From Daldinia sp. FL1419 (taxonomy: Eukaryota; Ascomycota; Sordariomycetes; Xylariales; Hypoxylaceae), in assembly GCA_025201765.1 (NCBI GenBank), contig MU623480.1:1-64000 (forward strand): a stretch of DNA of 64,000 bases. Direction: 5' to 3'. This document shows positions 62,052 through 64,000 of the stretch, piece by piece (the first letter of the stretch is position 1; each line of letters opens with the position of its first letter). The translations under genes and the position numbers were made by a program. A model generated the notes under the pieces. It had not been told where the DNA came from, did not search any database, and worked only from the letters and a program-made list of their open reading frames with translations.

Positions 62052-64000
62052 GTTTAATAATAATAGGTAATAAGGTTATTTAAATTGTTTAGGTTAAGAA
62101 GGATGGGTGTTATTAAGTTAGGCCGGACGAGGAGGAATGACTGGGAGGTTAAAGATATTAGCATTTGGCGGGATGCTGGTTCTGCTGGCTCTGCTGGTTC
62201 TGATTGACAAACTTACATTGCGTTATAGGAGCACAGGAGTTTCGGTTGCTAGCATATGCTGCCTCCCTTCCCCGGACGGCGGCACGCGTAGTCGATACCC
62301 CCGAGAAACCGAGACACTACCCTTCTCTGGATATGTAGTGTATAAATTAAGTAGGTATATATAAGTTAGGTAGGGCAAATAGGGTGTGGGTTGGGTATGG
62401 TATGGGCCGAAGAATAGTACGGAAAACAGCTATTCGGAACTGGTGCCGCCTTCGGTATGCCCCTTGGGTTCTCTTTAAATATACTTATGTAGAGAGGTAG
62501 GGAAGTAAGAGTGTGGAGGGGAGTAAAACCGTGTGGGATCTGTTGGCTTTTATATATAGTTAAATTTTGCTAATGGACCAAGCCTAGTAAATTTCTATCA
62601 GTCCCAAGGCTCTCAGTGAATCAACTATGCATTGTGCGTGCTTGTACATACTCGGACCGGGTGTCTGTTTTTATTATTGAAGTTAGCATCCAAACCATGG
62701 GCTGTGTAATAGGTAAGGTACTGCGTACAACTTGCCGAGCTTTCTCGCAAGCTGCAGGGTTTCTAGTTGGAATATCCTTAGACGTATGTACATGCTCAGG
62801 ACGAGAAAAGTTCTTATGTCATACCTTGCTGTATGTCTCTTCAACTTGGGATGCTTAGGTACCGTACATGTATCCCTAAACGTACCACATCTCTAGGTAC
62901 GTATAGACGTACGTGTAGATGTACGTCTGCTGTATACCTATGTAGGATACCTATGTAGGTACCCACATACATACATCCATCACTGGGACGAGGAACCAGA
63001 GGGGGATGGTGAATGGTAAAGATATGTCTAATCACAGCTGCAGCGATAATCATTTCCGCCTCACTATTTGTTAGGCCATCCTGCGGTTCTCTGTGATTTG
63101 TGGTTTGTATGCAGTATGTAAGTATCCATGGAGGTCGATTTCATCTTCTGCATCAGTGATCAGATGAGTGAGCGCTTTTTGACCTTGTCTTGCACGGCCA
63201 ATAGCCAGGCAACGGCTTCGTTGAACCAAGCTGCCCAAGACATAACTAGTATTGTATTGTACCTTGAGAATACATACAGTGCAGTGCGTATCGCATCCTG
63301 GGTTGCGGTCAGGGGTCCTGGACCCGACAAGGATGGGTCGGTATGGACTGGGGAGGCCTTGTCTTGGGCTGGGTGCATGGGGGTCTTCTGATCGAAAGGG
63401 ACACCAAGAAAGACGCCGAGGATGTCCTGCGAAGCATCGAGTTTAGGAGAAAATAAAACGATGCCGGTGAAATACAAAAGGGAGATTCCGAAAGGTGGTA
63501 CGTGGGGATTCCAAGTATGCAATTTTGCTTACATGGTATCCAACCGATGAATTGGTTCCAGGTCTACGTTTCGCCTGCATGAAATATCTTTGTGGGTGAA
63601 TCATGGATAGTAGTCGTTGTATTACACTACATCTAGGTAAGTATTGTACATATCTGCATCTCATATGCAGTACCTAGCGGGAAGATGTGCAAAGAACTAC
63701 GATATCCTGTACGTATTATCCATCCCACAAGCGTGGGTGGGTATACATGTCAAATAGACGAGGGTGCAACGAGAAAACTAAGACGAATACAAAGATGGGA
63801 CAGAATTAAATGTCAGGCACAATTGGAGACCATCCCATAGAAGAATAGGTGGGGTGTAAAGAGGGTGTGAATGGTAACGGCGAATGGATGCAGATCAACC
63901 ACCAAACAAACAAAAGGTGAAAATGGGAGAAAATGGGGACCTCAATAAGTATGTACCGGTAGTCTCCGGTTTCATGGCCTACCGCAAGAAATGTTACATC
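62052..64000. other. Region to window edge without a firm gene
   Basis: Contains TACGTA/TAGGTA-rich sequence at 62870-62980. A 120-codon minus frame at 63522-63160 has protein-like composition and a possible GTATGT donor, but no recognisable domain. It might be a fragment of a gene or chance. Confidence 0.4.

Noticed and set aside
63160..63522. 120-codon minus-strand ORF near the window end
   Set aside because: Protein-like composition and a possible GTATGT donor inside, but no domain. The opposite strand is also open, so coding is undecided.

Overview
The window comes from a filamentous ascomycete (Pezizomycotina, probably Sordariomycetes-like; the class is an inference). The coding genes carry short introns of about 48-140 bp with GTAAGT/GTATGT-type donors, CTAAC/CTAAT branch sites and AG acceptors. 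The gene set is typically fungal: Zn2Cys6 factor, DHA1 transporter, Erb1, PTH11/rhodopsin-type membrane protein and a STAND/NLR relic. The first 6.7 kb is an extreme AT-rich block with the C-to-T/G-to-A decay expected of repeat-induced point mutation (RIP).

Layout. 1-6719: RIP-degraded repeats, mainly a Ty1/copia LTR retrotransposon (716-6719, plus strand) whose protease, integrase and RNase H can still be read through mutated codons. It contains a much fresher ~550 bp insertion (2051-2600) flanked by a 16-bp direct repeat, and an opposite-skew block (about 4575-5885) where reverse transcriptase should be. 7044-8716: cytochrome P450 (minus). 12706-15108: phenylalanine ammonia-lyase (plus), divergent from the P450 across a 4 kb spacer. 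19250-23987: PX-PH-RhoGAP protein (Bem3 type). 28485-29488: small bZIP factor with an upstream ORF overlapping its start codon. 31355-33041: DHA1 drug:H+ antiporter-like MFS protein (minus). 37201-38526: alpha/beta hydrolase. 41929-42741: Ser-rich protein with five RRxS sites. 44052-47026: Zn2Cys6 factor (War1-like) with polyQ and HQ tracts (minus). 50603-51951: seven-helix rhodopsin-domain protein. About 52580-54664: broken NLR/STAND gene (minus). 55372-57709: ribosome-biogenesis factor Erb1. 61299-62051: orphan 250-aa protein (minus).

Functionally this is an ordinary gene-sparse fungal stretch rather than one system. Two essential or housekeeping-type genes (ERB1, BEM3) sit among accessory genes (P450, PAL, MFS, rhodopsin-domain protein, dead NLR). 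The P450/PAL pair next to a RIP island is the only metabolic pairing visible, and no polyketide or peptide synthase is present. All exon-intron structures below were deduced by eye from splice signals, reading-frame continuity and protein-family continuity. Spacers of 0.6-4.5 kb hold microsatellites, homopolymer tracts and possibly a few decayed coding relics. No tRNA, rRNA or CRISPR was recognised.
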